Source of the DNA: Antitrichia curtipendula
Lineage: Eukaryota; Streptophyta; Bryopsida; Hypnales; Leucodontaceae
Length of the DNA stretch: 64,000 nucleotides
Direction of reading: 5' to 3'
Assembly (NCBI GenBank): GCA_951230915.1
Contig: OX579641.1
Location: forward strand, 18,640,254 to 18,704,253
The translations under genes and the position numbers were made by a program. Below the pieces are notes generated by a model. It had not been told where the DNA came from, ran no database searches, and saw only the letters and a program-made list of their open reading frames with translations. The first letter of the stretch is position 1, and every line of letters starts with the position of its first letter. Positions 12,489 to 21,859 of the stretch are shown one piece after another.

Positions 12489-13268
12489 CTAGCGATGGAA
12501 ATCCCGAACCGCGTCAGCCGCATTCTGCAAATTCTCCACTGGTTCCCAAGAGTTTTCCTCGGGTCCATATCCTTCCCAACTGATTAAATACTGTAGCTTC
12601 CGCCACCGGCCGTGCACCCGAGAGTCCAAGACAGCATGGACCTCCCACTGAACATCCCCGTCGGCCGTAATAATCGGCGGAGGAGGTTGTCGGCGCCGCC
12701 CCTCAATGGTGTCCTCGTGGTGCCATTGTAGAAGATTAACGTGAAACACATCATGAATTCGGAGGGTCTTGGGGAGTTTAAGCTTGTAAACCAAGTCAAA
12801 AAGCTTGGCAATAATTAGAAATGGGCCGAGGAATCGTGATGCCAATTTCTTGGAAGGAGCTATAGTTGAAATATTCTCATGTCGTAGGAATACCTTCTCA
12901 CCAACTTGGAATGTGGGTTGAACCTGTACTCCTTGGTTGTAATAGCGTTGGGCTCGCACACCTGCAAGGTCAATCATAGTCTTCACCTCATTGTGCACCT
13001 CTTGAAGGTGCCTTATGCGGTCCTTTGCTGCCGGAACGGTGGTCGAGGTCGGAGTAGTGAAAGATAATACAGGATGATATCTGTATGTTGCATAAAACGG
13101 GGAGAAGCCGGTCGATGAATGAGTGGAGTTATTATAGGCAAATTCCGCTAACGGAAGCAAGTCGGTCCAGTCATCCTGACGTCGAGTAGTGAACATACGC
13201 TTCCGACACAACCACTGGGGGCATCCTGTCTCAAAGGGGTGACGATGGACATCTTCATCCATGTGCAT
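12489..13268 (-). pseudogene. Integrase C-terminal region with chromodomain (gypsy), truncated
   Basis: The minus frame reads QDDWTDLLPLAEFAYNNSTH (the conserved end of the integrase core), then the GPF/Y-type region (RFLGPFLIIAKL...VFHVNLL), and ends in a chromodomain (LQYLISWEGYGPEENSWEP). A terminal chromodomain defines the chromovirus lineage, whose integrases bind modified chromatin. The DDE core residues are missing. Upstream of about 13197 the frame runs into unrelated sequence (MHMDEDVHRHPF...), so this is a remnant. The TAG stop is at 12489-12491. Confidence 0.85.
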
Positions 13269-13269
13269 A

Positions 13270-13933
13270 TCGGAGCTTTAAAATGAACCCAGCTGAAAAA
13301 AACTATGACATTTACGACAAGGAACTCTTGAGCATTGTGCTAGCATTCCAAGATTGGCGCGTTTATCTAGAGGGCTCCCCCCACCAGGTTCGTGTCATTT
13401 CCGATCATAAAAACTTAGAACAATTTCTATTTACGAAACACCTCAACAGGCGTCAAGCTTGTTGGTCTGAGATGCTTTCGGCCTTTGATTTGGCCATTCA
13501 CCACCGGCCAGGATCTTTGAATGGAAGGGTAGATGTATTATCTCGACGCGTAGATGTCACGGATGGGACAGATGAAGAGCCTTGGCCTTTCCTGCGCCTA
13601 GCTTACTTGGAAAAACTTGAGCCGGTGTGGACCGACGCGGGCATCTTTACTCAGATAAAGGCAAGCCTGAGAGAGGACTCCAAGCTTAGGCCAATATTGG
13701 CATTCTTTGAAAGCAACCCGGAAGCAGCACCTGCAAACATTCGCCGTCAATTTCAGGCTTACATATGGAAGGACGGCCTTCTCCGTTTTGAAGGGGCGGT
13801 TTTTGTTCCCGACCATGAGGAACTCCGCCGTCAAATTTTGCGCTCTCGCCACGACGCTCCTGCTGCAGGCCACCAAGGACGTGCAATAAATCATGATGTC
13901 TTCCCTCATCCAAGGCTTGAAGGATGGGCATAG
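13270..13933 (+). pseudogene. RNase H domain plus start of integrase zinc finger (gypsy), opposite strand
   Basis: The frame reads MNPAEKNYDIYDKELLSIVL, then RVYLEGSPHQVRVISDHKNL and FDLAIHHRPGSLNGRVDVLS, which is the Ty3/gypsy RNase H pattern. The H2C2 finger begins (VPDHEELRRQILRSRHDAPA, GHQGR) and is cut near 13880, where the sequence switches to a gag fragment on the other strand. It lies head-to-head with the integrase remnant, so the element is internally inverted. The first part of RNase H, before the NPAEKNY block, is missing. Confidence 0.85.
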
Positions 13934-14090
13934 CCCAGTTCTGGGCCGCCCCTGTTAAGTAGGAGAGAGCATACACTACTTTGTCCTCGTCAGAATTATA
14001 AGTGTCAGGGTTGCCTCGAAAAAACAGACGAAGTTGGGCAAACCACTTGTACACCTCTCCTCCTTTTTTGCCGGTGAACTTATCTGTCGA
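13884..14090 (-). pseudogene. Gag fragment (minus strand)
   Basis: The minus frame reads DKFTGKKGGEVYKWFAQLRL, then GNPDTYNSDEDKVVYALSYL and TGAAQNWAMPILQALDEGRH. This is the same capsid region as the plus-strand gag at 15201-15604, with several substitutions (FAQLRLFF against FVQLRLVF). It abuts the left inverted-repeat arm at 14091. Confidence 0.8.
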
Positions 14091-14392
14091 TGACAAGTCC
14101 CGAATGTTCACGCTCTTAGGAATAATGCTTATTGGACTGAAGGGAGGAAGGAGGTAGTGATGGTGCTTATGAGAGGATCTCATGATCATGAGAACAGGAG
14201 CATGAGATGAAGTTGAGAATTCAACTTCCATGCGAACATGATCCATCTGCGACGATGAGCATGAATTTCATGAACTACGAACAGGCTTATATCGAAATTT
14301 ATGTGAATGTTATTGTGATTCCGTCGCAGTAGTATTGACGAAGATCGGCAGCAAATGTCGGAGTTATCAACGTCGGAATTTTAAGTATCGAC

Positions 14393-14608
14393 GTGATATA
14401 TCAACGTGATGTCGAAATTATGGCACGGCGCGGTTTCGTTCAAGAGTGCCCAATTCCAGCTTCAATCCACGACGTCCAGGCATTCCTTGCATTTGCAAAC
14501 TTTTACCGTCATTATATATGTGATTATGAGGACCTTAGATACCGAAACTTGGTTCTAATTTTTGGTTCTCAGTGGAAGCACCAAGAAGTCGATAAGGCGA
14601 TGAGATAA
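14393..14608 (+). pseudogene. RT connection/thumb-like fragment of a second retroelement
   Basis: The segment GFVQECPIPASIHDVQAFLA followed by FANFYRHYI matches the region after the RT palm in Ty3/gypsy polyproteins (consensus like PxPxSVxEVQxFLGLxNYYRRFI). The sequence then diverges. It sits where only leader sequence should be, upstream of gag, so it derives from another element or an earlier rearrangement. An identical copy lies at 16862-17077 on the minus strand. Confidence 0.55.
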
Positions 14609-14639
14609 GTCCAATCAACAAGCATTTAGGTTATGTTAT

Positions 14640-14972
14640 TTGAAAATGTGCTTTACTTCATCTCACCGGGTGCAGCGTGATAGCAATGAGGAGCTTGATC
14701 TCATTATAGAAGAAACAGATAGAATCGAGGTTGAGAGTCAATTGCAATTAATAGAAGCATTTGATAATGTTGCCACGACTTTAACTGAGACAACGTCACA
14801 AGCGTTGGAGGACAGTGAGCATCCTGCAGAATTCACGATCAACCCGTATGGTGTTACCAGTGTACCCATGAGCTACCTTAATGCGTTAATGCAGTATGAT
14901 GAGGTAAACCCGCAATTCTTTGAAGAAACCAATTCTTTTGCCGAACCGTCCGTTTCCTATCAGGAACTTTGA
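14640..14972 (+). other. 110-aa ORF in the inverted arm, unknown
   Basis: An acidic ORF (for example EELDLIIEETDRIEVESQLQ, MQYDEVNPQFFEETNSF) that ends just before an RNase H start in another frame (WKLYFDGSCSKNLGSAAGV, from about 14992). In plant gypsy elements of the Tat type a linker and a second RNase H follow RT. This ORF may therefore be the RT-to-RNase H linker of such an element after a frameshift. An identical copy lies at 16498-16830 (-). Confidence 0.45.
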
Positions 14973-14991
14973 TCAATTCGGCATGTAAACA

Positions 14992-15048
14992 TGGAAGTTG
15001 TATTTTGACGGATCTTGCTCAAAGAATCTTGGTTCAGCAGCGGGGGTG
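14992..15048 (+). pseudogene. Start of an RNase H domain (second, Tat-like)
   Basis: WKLYFDGSCSKNLGSAAGV contains the FDGS motif with the first catalytic aspartate of RNase H and the following small-residue turn. It is not the gypsy RNase H seen at 13270-13933. The frame then degenerates. A mirror copy lies in the right arm (about 16422-16478, -). Confidence 0.5.
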
Positions 15049-15200
15049 AAACCACATTACCACATCATCACGATAGCTCATGCTCATCCAAACCTATTTT
15101 TGTTTAAAAATTATTCACGATAGCTTGTTGCTCTTTTCGTTTAAAAATTATTCAGGTATGATATGACACAACGTATTACAGAAAATAAAGACCAGTAACC

Positions 15201-15604
15201 ATGGATCAAGAAAGACTTAATACGGAAGGTGCCCCGTTGGTGCCGGATGGAGTAGGGCCCGACTGGGCTATGTATATACAACAACAGATTCAGAACGCCT
15301 TCCAAGCGGCGATTCCTCATATGGTGCAACAAATTTCTGAGGGAACAACTCCTCCTCTTTCTACACCTTTGCAGGGTAGAGACTCCGCGGTATCAACTCC
15401 CAACATGTATCGAGGGGAATCCCACCACAGCAAGGAACTCAAAGTGGCAAAACCGGATAAGTTCACCGGCAAAAAAGGAGGAGAGGTGTACAAGTGGTTT
15501 GTCCAACTTCGTCTGGTTTTTCGAGGCAACCCTGACACTTATAATTCTGACGAGGACAAAGTAGCGTATGCTCTCTCCTACTTAACAGGGGCGGCCCAGA
15601 ACTG
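15201..15604 (+). pseudogene. Gag N-terminal and capsid region, truncated by the assembly gap
   Basis: Starts MDQERLNTEGAPLVPDG and continues through KPDKFTGKKGGEVYKWFVQL and SYLTGAAQN, a gypsy gag pattern, then runs into Ns at 15605. The first 141 bp lie in the inverted arm, so the same start also occurs at 16269 reading left. The ATG is preceded by an A-rich leader. The gag C-terminus and zinc knuckle are not visible. Confidence 0.82.
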
Positions 15605-15804
15605 NNNNNNNNNNNNNNNNNNNNNNNNNNNNNNNNNNNNNNNNNNNNNNNNNNNNNNNNNNNNNNNNNNNNNNNNNNNNNNNNNNNNNNNNNNNNNNNN
15701 NNNNNNNNNNNNNNNNNNNNNNNNNNNNNNNNNNNNNNNNNNNNNNNNNNNNNNNNNNNNNNNNNNNNNNNNNNNNNNNNNNNNNNNNNNNNNNNNNNNN
15801 NNNN
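15605..15804. other. Assembly gap, 200 N
   Basis: Exactly 200 unresolved bases. It lies inside the spacer of the large inverted repeat, between gag and RT. The missing protease, part of RT and the gag C-terminus would belong here, and 200 bp is too short for them, so the gap size is probably nominal. Confidence 0.98.
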
Positions 15805-16128
15805 ATCGCAACCCTCAACAATGTCACGGTGCGAAACTGTTACCCATTGCCCTTGATTCCCGAGCTCGCAGATCGCTTTGACGGGTGCAAGTATATTTTC
15901 AAAGTTGGATGTTCGCCAAGCTTATCATAGAATCTGCATGGCCCCTGGGCATGAATTCAAGATGGATTTTAAAACTCGTTATGGGCTATATGAGTATTTG
16001 GTCATGCCATTTGGGTTAACCAATGCCCCGGCACAATTCCAAGCTCACATGCAAAATATTTTCAGCGACCTATTAGACATCTCAGTGGTGGTTTATTTGG
16101 ATGATATACTTATTTTTTTCGGGACTCG
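15805..16128 (+). pseudogene. Reverse transcriptase palm fragment with a 1-nt frameshift
   Basis: The first frame reads NNVTVRNCYPLPLIPELADR; the next reads TGASIFSKLDVRQAYHRICM, then FGLTNAPAQFQAHMQNIF and VVYLDDILIF, with the catalytic YLDD. The frames meet at a T-run near 15875, where one extra T explains the shift. The RT is cut at 16128, where the inverted arm starts, and lacks the fingers N-terminus and the thumb. Confidence 0.88.
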
Positions 16129-17379
16129 CTCAGAAATTTGTTGCACCATATGAGGAATCGCCGCTTGGAAGGCGTTCTGAATCTGTTGTTGTATATACAT
16201 AGCCCAGTCGGGCCCTACTCCATCCGGCACCAACGGGGCACCTTCCGTATTAAGTCTTTCTTGATCCATGGTTACTGGTCTTTATTTTCTGTAATACGTT
16301 GTGTCATATCATACCTGAATAATTTTTAAACGAAAAGAGCAACAAGCTATCGTGAATAATTTTTAAACAAAAATAGGTTTGGATGAGCATGAGCTATCGT
16401 GATGATGTGGTAATGTGGTTTCACCCCCGCTGCTGAACCAAGATTCTTTGAGCAAGATCCGTCAAAATACAACTTCCATGTTTACATGCCGAATTGATCA
16501 AAGTTCCTGATAGGAAACGGACGGTTCGGCAAAAGAATTGGTTTCTTCAAAGAATTGCGGGTTTACCTCATCATACTGCATTAACGCATTAAGGTAGCTC
16601 ATGGGTACACTGGTAACACCATACGGGTTGATCGTGAATTCTGCAGGATGCTCACTGTCCTCCAACGCTTGTGACGTTGTCTCAGTTAAAGTCGTGGCAA
16701 CATTATCAAATGCTTCTATTAATTGCAATTGACTCTCAACCTCGATTCTATCTGTTTCTTCTATAATGAGATCAAGCTCCTCATTGCTATCACGCTGCAC
16801 CCGGTGAGATGAAGTAAAGCACATTTTCAAATAACATAACCTAAATGCTTGTTGATTGGACTTATCTCATCGCCTTATCGACTTCTTGGTGCTTCCACTG
16901 AGAACCAAAAATTAGAACCAAGTTTCGGTATCTAAGGTCCTCATAATCACATATATAATGACGGTAAAAGTTTGCAAATGCAAGGAATGCCTGGACGTCG
17001 TGGATTGAAGCTGGAATTGGGCACTCTTGAACGAAACCGCGCCGTGCCATAATTTCGACATCACGTTGATATATCACGTCGATACTTAAAATTCCGACGT
17101 TGATAACTCCGACATTTGCTGCCGATCTTCGTCAATACTACTGCGACGGAATCACAATAACATTCACATAAATTTCGATATAAGCCTGTTCGTAGTTCAT
17201 GAAATTCATGCTCATCGTCGCAGATGGATCATGTTCGCATGGAAGTTGAATTCTCAACTTCATCTCATGCTCCTGTTCTCATGATCATGAGATCCTCTCA
17301 TAAGCACCATCACTACCTCCTTCCTCCCTTCAGTCCAATAAGCATTATTCCTAAGAGCGTGAACATTCGGGACTTGTCA
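16129..17379 (-). repeat. Right arm of the 1,251-bp inverted repeat
   Basis: Reverse complement of 14091-15341. On the minus strand it runs from 3 bp inside the 5' LTR through the RT-thumb-like fragment (17077-16862), the 110-aa ORF (16830-16498), the RNase H start and the gag ATG (16269), and stops 47 codons into gag at 16129. Confidence 0.9.
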
Positions 17380-17382
17380 TAA

Positions 17383-17576
17383 TGTTAGGGATCCAGTCAT
17401 GTCGACATTCTTACATCATGAACTAAGGTTTCTCATATTAACAATATTCATAAGTAAACAAGATGACAAGTGAGAGGGAAGGCCTCCTCTCACTTGCTAT
17501 AAGGAAGACACCATAACCGTTCTAACTACCTCCTTGCTAAGCACTAGTAAGTCCAGACGAGTGTCTACTCATAACA
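17383..17576 (-). repeat. 5' LTR of the gypsy element
   Basis: 194-bp partner of the LTR at 12224-12417, in the same orientation, followed by the target duplication ATAAC (17577-17581). Confidence 0.92.
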
Positions 17577-17581
17577 ATAAC

Positions 17582-18619
17582 TTACATATACAAATTACTA
17601 AATAAAATTTAAATAAAATTTAATTATAATACATATTCACAAAAAATCTCAAAACTAAACACTTTCTAACCAAAATTTTATAAGCGATCAAAATCTCTTC
17701 CCGTAAATATGGTAGCAATTGACTCTTCTTCACCCCATTATAGAATAACTTACACATACTAACTCCAAGCAAAGCAGGTCATATCATTTTGAAATTACAA
17801 TAAAGAGAAAACAGTCTACCCAAATTCTATTATAATCATATTCTTATAAAGTTTGCTATGGTTCCTCAAACACTACACTCACCTACACACTTTGAGAAAA
17901 AAGAAGAAAAGACCACCCCTTATTGTCTCCCATGTCCACCTAGGCTAGGAAATTTTAGGCTATATGCCACTACGTGAACCACCTTTCATGCAATTGTTAT
18001 TATATTTCCTTCCGTTACTTTATCCATAGCCTACACTTTTAGTTCATAGCTAATCTCATCGTAAGGTTTCCCATCTGGAATCCTTCTTTCATTAAATTTT
18101 CAATGATATGCAAGATGCCCTATTTGGACAAGGCCCCCCCCCCTCCTATCTCCCTCTTCCACATCCTACACCTTTGGTTTGCAATTTGAACATTGCTAAT
18201 TTTGAAAAGCCATCATTTTTTACTTACAACCTGGATTCTTACATTTTTGGACTTATAAAAGCGTACTCTCATCAGCTTTCTAGGCATGTATAGTATGCCA
18301 TCCATTTCATTCCGACCCAAGTGTTATGGCACCTTGTCTACTTGGGACTCCTCATTTCTCTCACTAATCTCTTGCAAGATTTGGGATGTCACCCCAATGT
18401 CCCTTTTGCTTAGGAAGATGGCATGAACATGCACAAAAGTGAGGATTTTCACATTAATAGCCTTTTTTTTTTAGAGAGTGTTGTTTTTGGTGATTCAAAA
18501 ATCCTTAGGGGTTAATAATGGGCATTATGATCAAATGCTTATTTGAAAGAAATTTGGTATAATTGCCTTTGATTATCAATTTATATTAGTCTTGAAAAGA
18601 CTTGAGATCTACAGAAATT
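17582..18619. other. A+T-rich spacer with a stray TTAA-element terminus
   Basis: No gene is supported. A C-rich tract lies near 18136-18146. At about 18508-18520 the string CCTTAGGGGTTAA matches the right terminus of the TTAA family without a recognisable body to its left, so it is probably a deletion remnant. Confidence 0.45.
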
Positions 18620-19425
18620 CCTTAAAGGCTAGACAATGCTTTTTGGCAATAGAAAGTGAGGACGAGGAATAAATTTCATATGCATTAAATTTCATGGCAT
18701 TTGGAAATATGAGTCAAAAGTTGGGCCTAATATGTTACTTACTTTTTTTGTAAATGGACAATCTATGCAGATTTTTAAAATCACTTTTTTCAAAAAAAAA
18801 AATTTGAAATTGGTTTTCTAGAATTATTTATACATGGAAAGATTTGAATCGTTCCAGTTTTATCAGTGAGTCAAAAGTTATGAGGAGTTTTTTTGTTTGC
18901 AGGTAGTTATGGATTCTCTACTCCAATATAAACTTTGAAGTCTTTTATTGTACTCAATCTTCAATATTTTTGAAAAAGATAAAAAATAAAAAATAAAAAA
19001 AAATCACAGGATGTAGATTGCTTATTACAACATTGCAACCATTGGGATTGGCATTTTTCAATTCCATAACTATGTTCTTAACAACTTTGTATTTTGAATC
19101 ATTATCTACTACTTTCTACTTACTATTTTTTTCCTATATGTTGTACAATTCCAAATGGTCTGAAATTTTTCAAGCATGTAGCCAACTTGTCTAGGAAAAA
19201 GTATACAAAGAAGCACCACCATTTTGGACATTTTTCCATAGGAAAGTGATCCTGTGAAGTGCAGTTGCCCTATTTTTGCAACTGCAAAAAAATGATTTCA
19301 GTGAATTTGAATGCTTATATCTTGCAATCCACATGGTGGAAATTTCTGAAATTTTTTCCACATCTTCTCAAACTAGTGTACTACAAGATTCCACGGTTAC
19401 ATGTGTCCAAAATGTTTGATTATGA
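18620..19425 (+). mobile_element. TTAA-family element, subtype A, copy 2 (right end lost)
   Basis: Begins CTTAAAGGCTAGACAATGCT, a degenerate left end. It continues with the subtype A blocks (CATTTGGAAATATGAGT, GTTATGAGGAGTTTTT, ACCACCATTTTGGACAT) up to CCACGGTTACATGTGTCCAA. The terminal ~100 bp with CTTTAGGGGTTAA is missing; a small unrelated foldback follows at 19427-19505. Confidence 0.6.
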
Positions 19426-19426
19426 T

Positions 19427-19505
19427 TGTTAAGCAAGCAATTTAGAATTAAAATCAATTCCTACTCAATCAACTCCAAAAAATTCACATTGCTTGCTCAA
19501 CAATC
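19427..19505. repeat. Short foldback (about 79 bp)
   Basis: GATTGTTAAGCAAGCAAT at the left pairs with ATTGCTTGCTCAACAATC at the right with one mismatch. It replaces the lost right end of the adjacent TTAA element. Confidence 0.6.
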
Positions 19506-20918
19506 AAAAACCAATAAATGAAGTAGTTTTAGTGGTATATATACTATCTCCAATTAAGAGGTTTTCAGCGTGATGGAGGGAATAGCATTGTATAACCAGG
19601 CTATGGGCCTTCCCATGCTAAGAAGATATTATGCTTTTCTAGCTACCCTAGGAAAGACTTATCAGCTAATTTAACATTGGGGTTGGTTGAGGAGTCCTAA
19701 AATACAATTGTGTTCACTATTAGCGGCCCCTTTTCAAGGATGCAAAAGCGCCCCCCTCCTTATTGGTAAAAAAAATGTTAAGAGTAGCCACTACTAGCGT
19801 ATAGAGCTTGCATACCCATCATCAAGTAGCTGAATGTCGATAATAGTTCAAAAATGGAAACCACGATACGAATTTGAGGCGAATGATGACTCTTAGTATA
19901 ATGAAGAGTTGTCGCAGTGGGAAGGGCAGAAATGGCGGATTCGAGAGTATTGTACCAATGTACCCCGAGAGAGGAGTACATAGTTACACACTGCTCTACA
20001 GATGGTTTTGCCAGGTACCCCCGGGACCAAGGGGGCACTAAGAACGGGGACTGGACGACTGCCCTTGCTTGAACTTTACGGCCCAAGGGGTGCAGCCTCA
20101 TAAATTTGTCCCATCACTTAGGCACCTCCTCTGGGACATTGAATACGAAAGTTCACATGCCTTGCCCCCCCCAACCCCACCACAGTTGGAGCTTTTATTT
20201 ATTTATATTTATTTTAATATTAATTTTGAAAGAAACCAGAAATACACCTATTTGTTGTGTTATTAGTGAAGGCGCAGAAGGAGTGTCACCCCTGCAAAAC
20301 TAGGGACACGGAAAAAAAATGTGGAAATCGGTACGATGGATAAAGTAATAATTCAACCTATTAATAATGCATGATACAATTGTCAAAATTTTAAAATTGA
20401 ATTGAATATGTGTAGTGCAATAATCTCACTCTAAGTGGAATGACTCTATGAGGGTAGGATTGATAAAAGTTTTCTTCTAACTTCAAGTACTATAACCTTG
20501 TCATCTATGTGTTAAAATTTTCTAAATTTTTCTTTGCATTAGATGTTTTTCAGCTGCATTGGAGGGCCATTTCAAGCCCATTCCCCATGCTGGGAACCAA
20601 CCACTACTACAAAAAAAGAATTATTTCTAATTTTAAATTTTAAATTAAATTAAATTTTTTAATATTATCTTATGTGGCAATCGCTTTGTCATGTTAAACT
20701 ATTGCTATCCCTAAGTTCCCATAGTCTCAAAACTTGAAGGAACTTGCGACCCTATTGATCACTTGAATTCCATCTAATGTATATTCTGATGGTAGTCTAG
20801 CACACTTTGTACAATTCAATTTTCAATTTTTTATTTTGTGCTTCCATTTTGGCTTGAGGCACTGAAAAAGCATAATTTCAAGCAATTTCTCTTTGAAAAG
20901 TATCTAGTTTCTTTAGAA
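19506..20918. other. Intergenic spacer
   Basis: No supported gene. A 107-codon minus-strand ORF at 19778-20101 lies in slightly more GC-rich DNA, but I see no known domain, no splice partners and no repeat termini around it. It could be an eroded transposon piece. Confidence 0.4.
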
Positions 20919-21859
20919 TTAACCTCGAAAGTCCCATTGGCCCTACGGGGGCCAAAATGTAACCTCAGGTAGTCTCATATAGTCTCAATATTTAACATAA
21001 ATTTTTGAAACTTTTTGTGAAGCTAGGAAAACACATAAGTTTCATGGGAATAAAAAAATTATTTTAATTGGTGCCTAGGAACAAAAGTTATGGCGCAATT
21101 AGCTAAAAACAAAGGTTGATGGCAGTATAAAAAAAATTGCAAGAAGTCAAATTTAAATTTAATTAAATTTTTTCTAGAATATTAAATTTTTGTCTACATA
21201 TGAAGCTTTGATTATTCTATTTGGACTATTGATGAAAAAGTTATGGACAATCTTGTTTTTCGGGCAATTTAAGCATCTTCCAAAAAAATAACTTGTAGAA
21301 TTCATTTTGGAATGCAATTTTCACATTTTCCCAAAAGAATTTGTTTAATAGGGTTAACTATGCTTGCTAGAACAATCTCACTATTAGAATCATCGTGTTT
21401 CAATTCCATCTTAGAGGTTTTAACAATTTAGTCTTTCTTTCAATCTTAGACCTACTTCTACTTAACAATTTCTTAAAGAATGAAAATCCTTGTGAAAATC
21501 AAGTGTTTTGTATTTTGTTTTATTTTCCTAGACTTTCAACTCAATTCCTCAACATAATAAATTTTTAATTCAAAGTGTGTAGTGCAAAAAAATTCTAAAA
21601 ATGGCAATCAAAGTCATCTGAAATTGCAAGCCACAATTCAAAAAAACTTATTTTTTCAACTTTGAATGCTAATATCTTCCAATCTATATGGTCAAACTTC
21701 ATGAAATTTTTATCACATGATCTAAGACTAGTCAAGTATTAGATTCTATATTTAGATTGTAAAAAAGTTATTTTTTCCATTTTCTTGGGCAAATGCAGCA
21801 AAAATGGCAGTTTTGAGTGTCTTTTGGCAGAAAAATGGCCTTGGGACTTTAGGGGTTAA
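20919..21859 (+). mobile_element. TTAA-bounded element, subtype B, copy 3
   Basis: Left end TTAACCTCGAAAGTCCCATT; right end TGGGACTTTAGGGGTTAA, an inverted match of about 18 bp. It is about 0.94 kb and non-coding. In reverse complement it shares interior blocks with copies at 30513, 46594 and 63001, including CCATAACTTTTG and CCAAATGGAAT-type segments and the AGATGCTTAAATTGCCCG-type block. Confidence 0.75.

Larger units (their letters stand above)
14091..15341 (+). repeat. Left arm of a 1,251-bp inverted repeat
   Basis: This stretch is the reverse complement of 16129-17379: paired coordinates sum to 31470 at both ends, and three ORFs inside are identical in translation. The arm holds an RT-thumb-like fragment, a 110-aa ORF, an RNase H start and the first ~47 codons of gag. 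I saw no mismatch in the parts compared, whereas the LTRs differ by about 2%. Confidence 0.9.
12224..17576 (-). mobile_element. Rearranged Ty3/gypsy chromovirus LTR retrotransposon
   Basis: Two 194-bp LTRs in the same orientation (TGTTAGGG...TAACA) bound the element, and both flanks carry ATAAC, a perfect 5-bp target duplication (12219-12223 and 17577-17581). A polypurine tract (read on the minus strand) abuts the left LTR, so that is the 3' LTR and the element runs on the minus strand. The interior is not collinear: integrase C-terminus (-), RNase H plus H2C2 start (+), gag piece (-), an inverted-repeat arm, gag start (+), a 200-N gap, RT (+) and the second arm. No primer-binding site follows the 5' LTR; the arm begins 3 bp inside it. 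The pol genes are broken and the integrase catalytic core is missing, so the copy is dead. Confidence 0.88.

Noticed and set aside
18108..18293. Short ORF starting MQDALFGQGPPPSYL
   Set aside because: 61 codons in A+T-rich spacer next to a C-run; no support.
19778..20101. 107-codon minus-strand ORF
   Set aside because: A weak hydrophobic patch near the end, but no known domain, start context or conserved neighbour; kept only as part of a spacer description.
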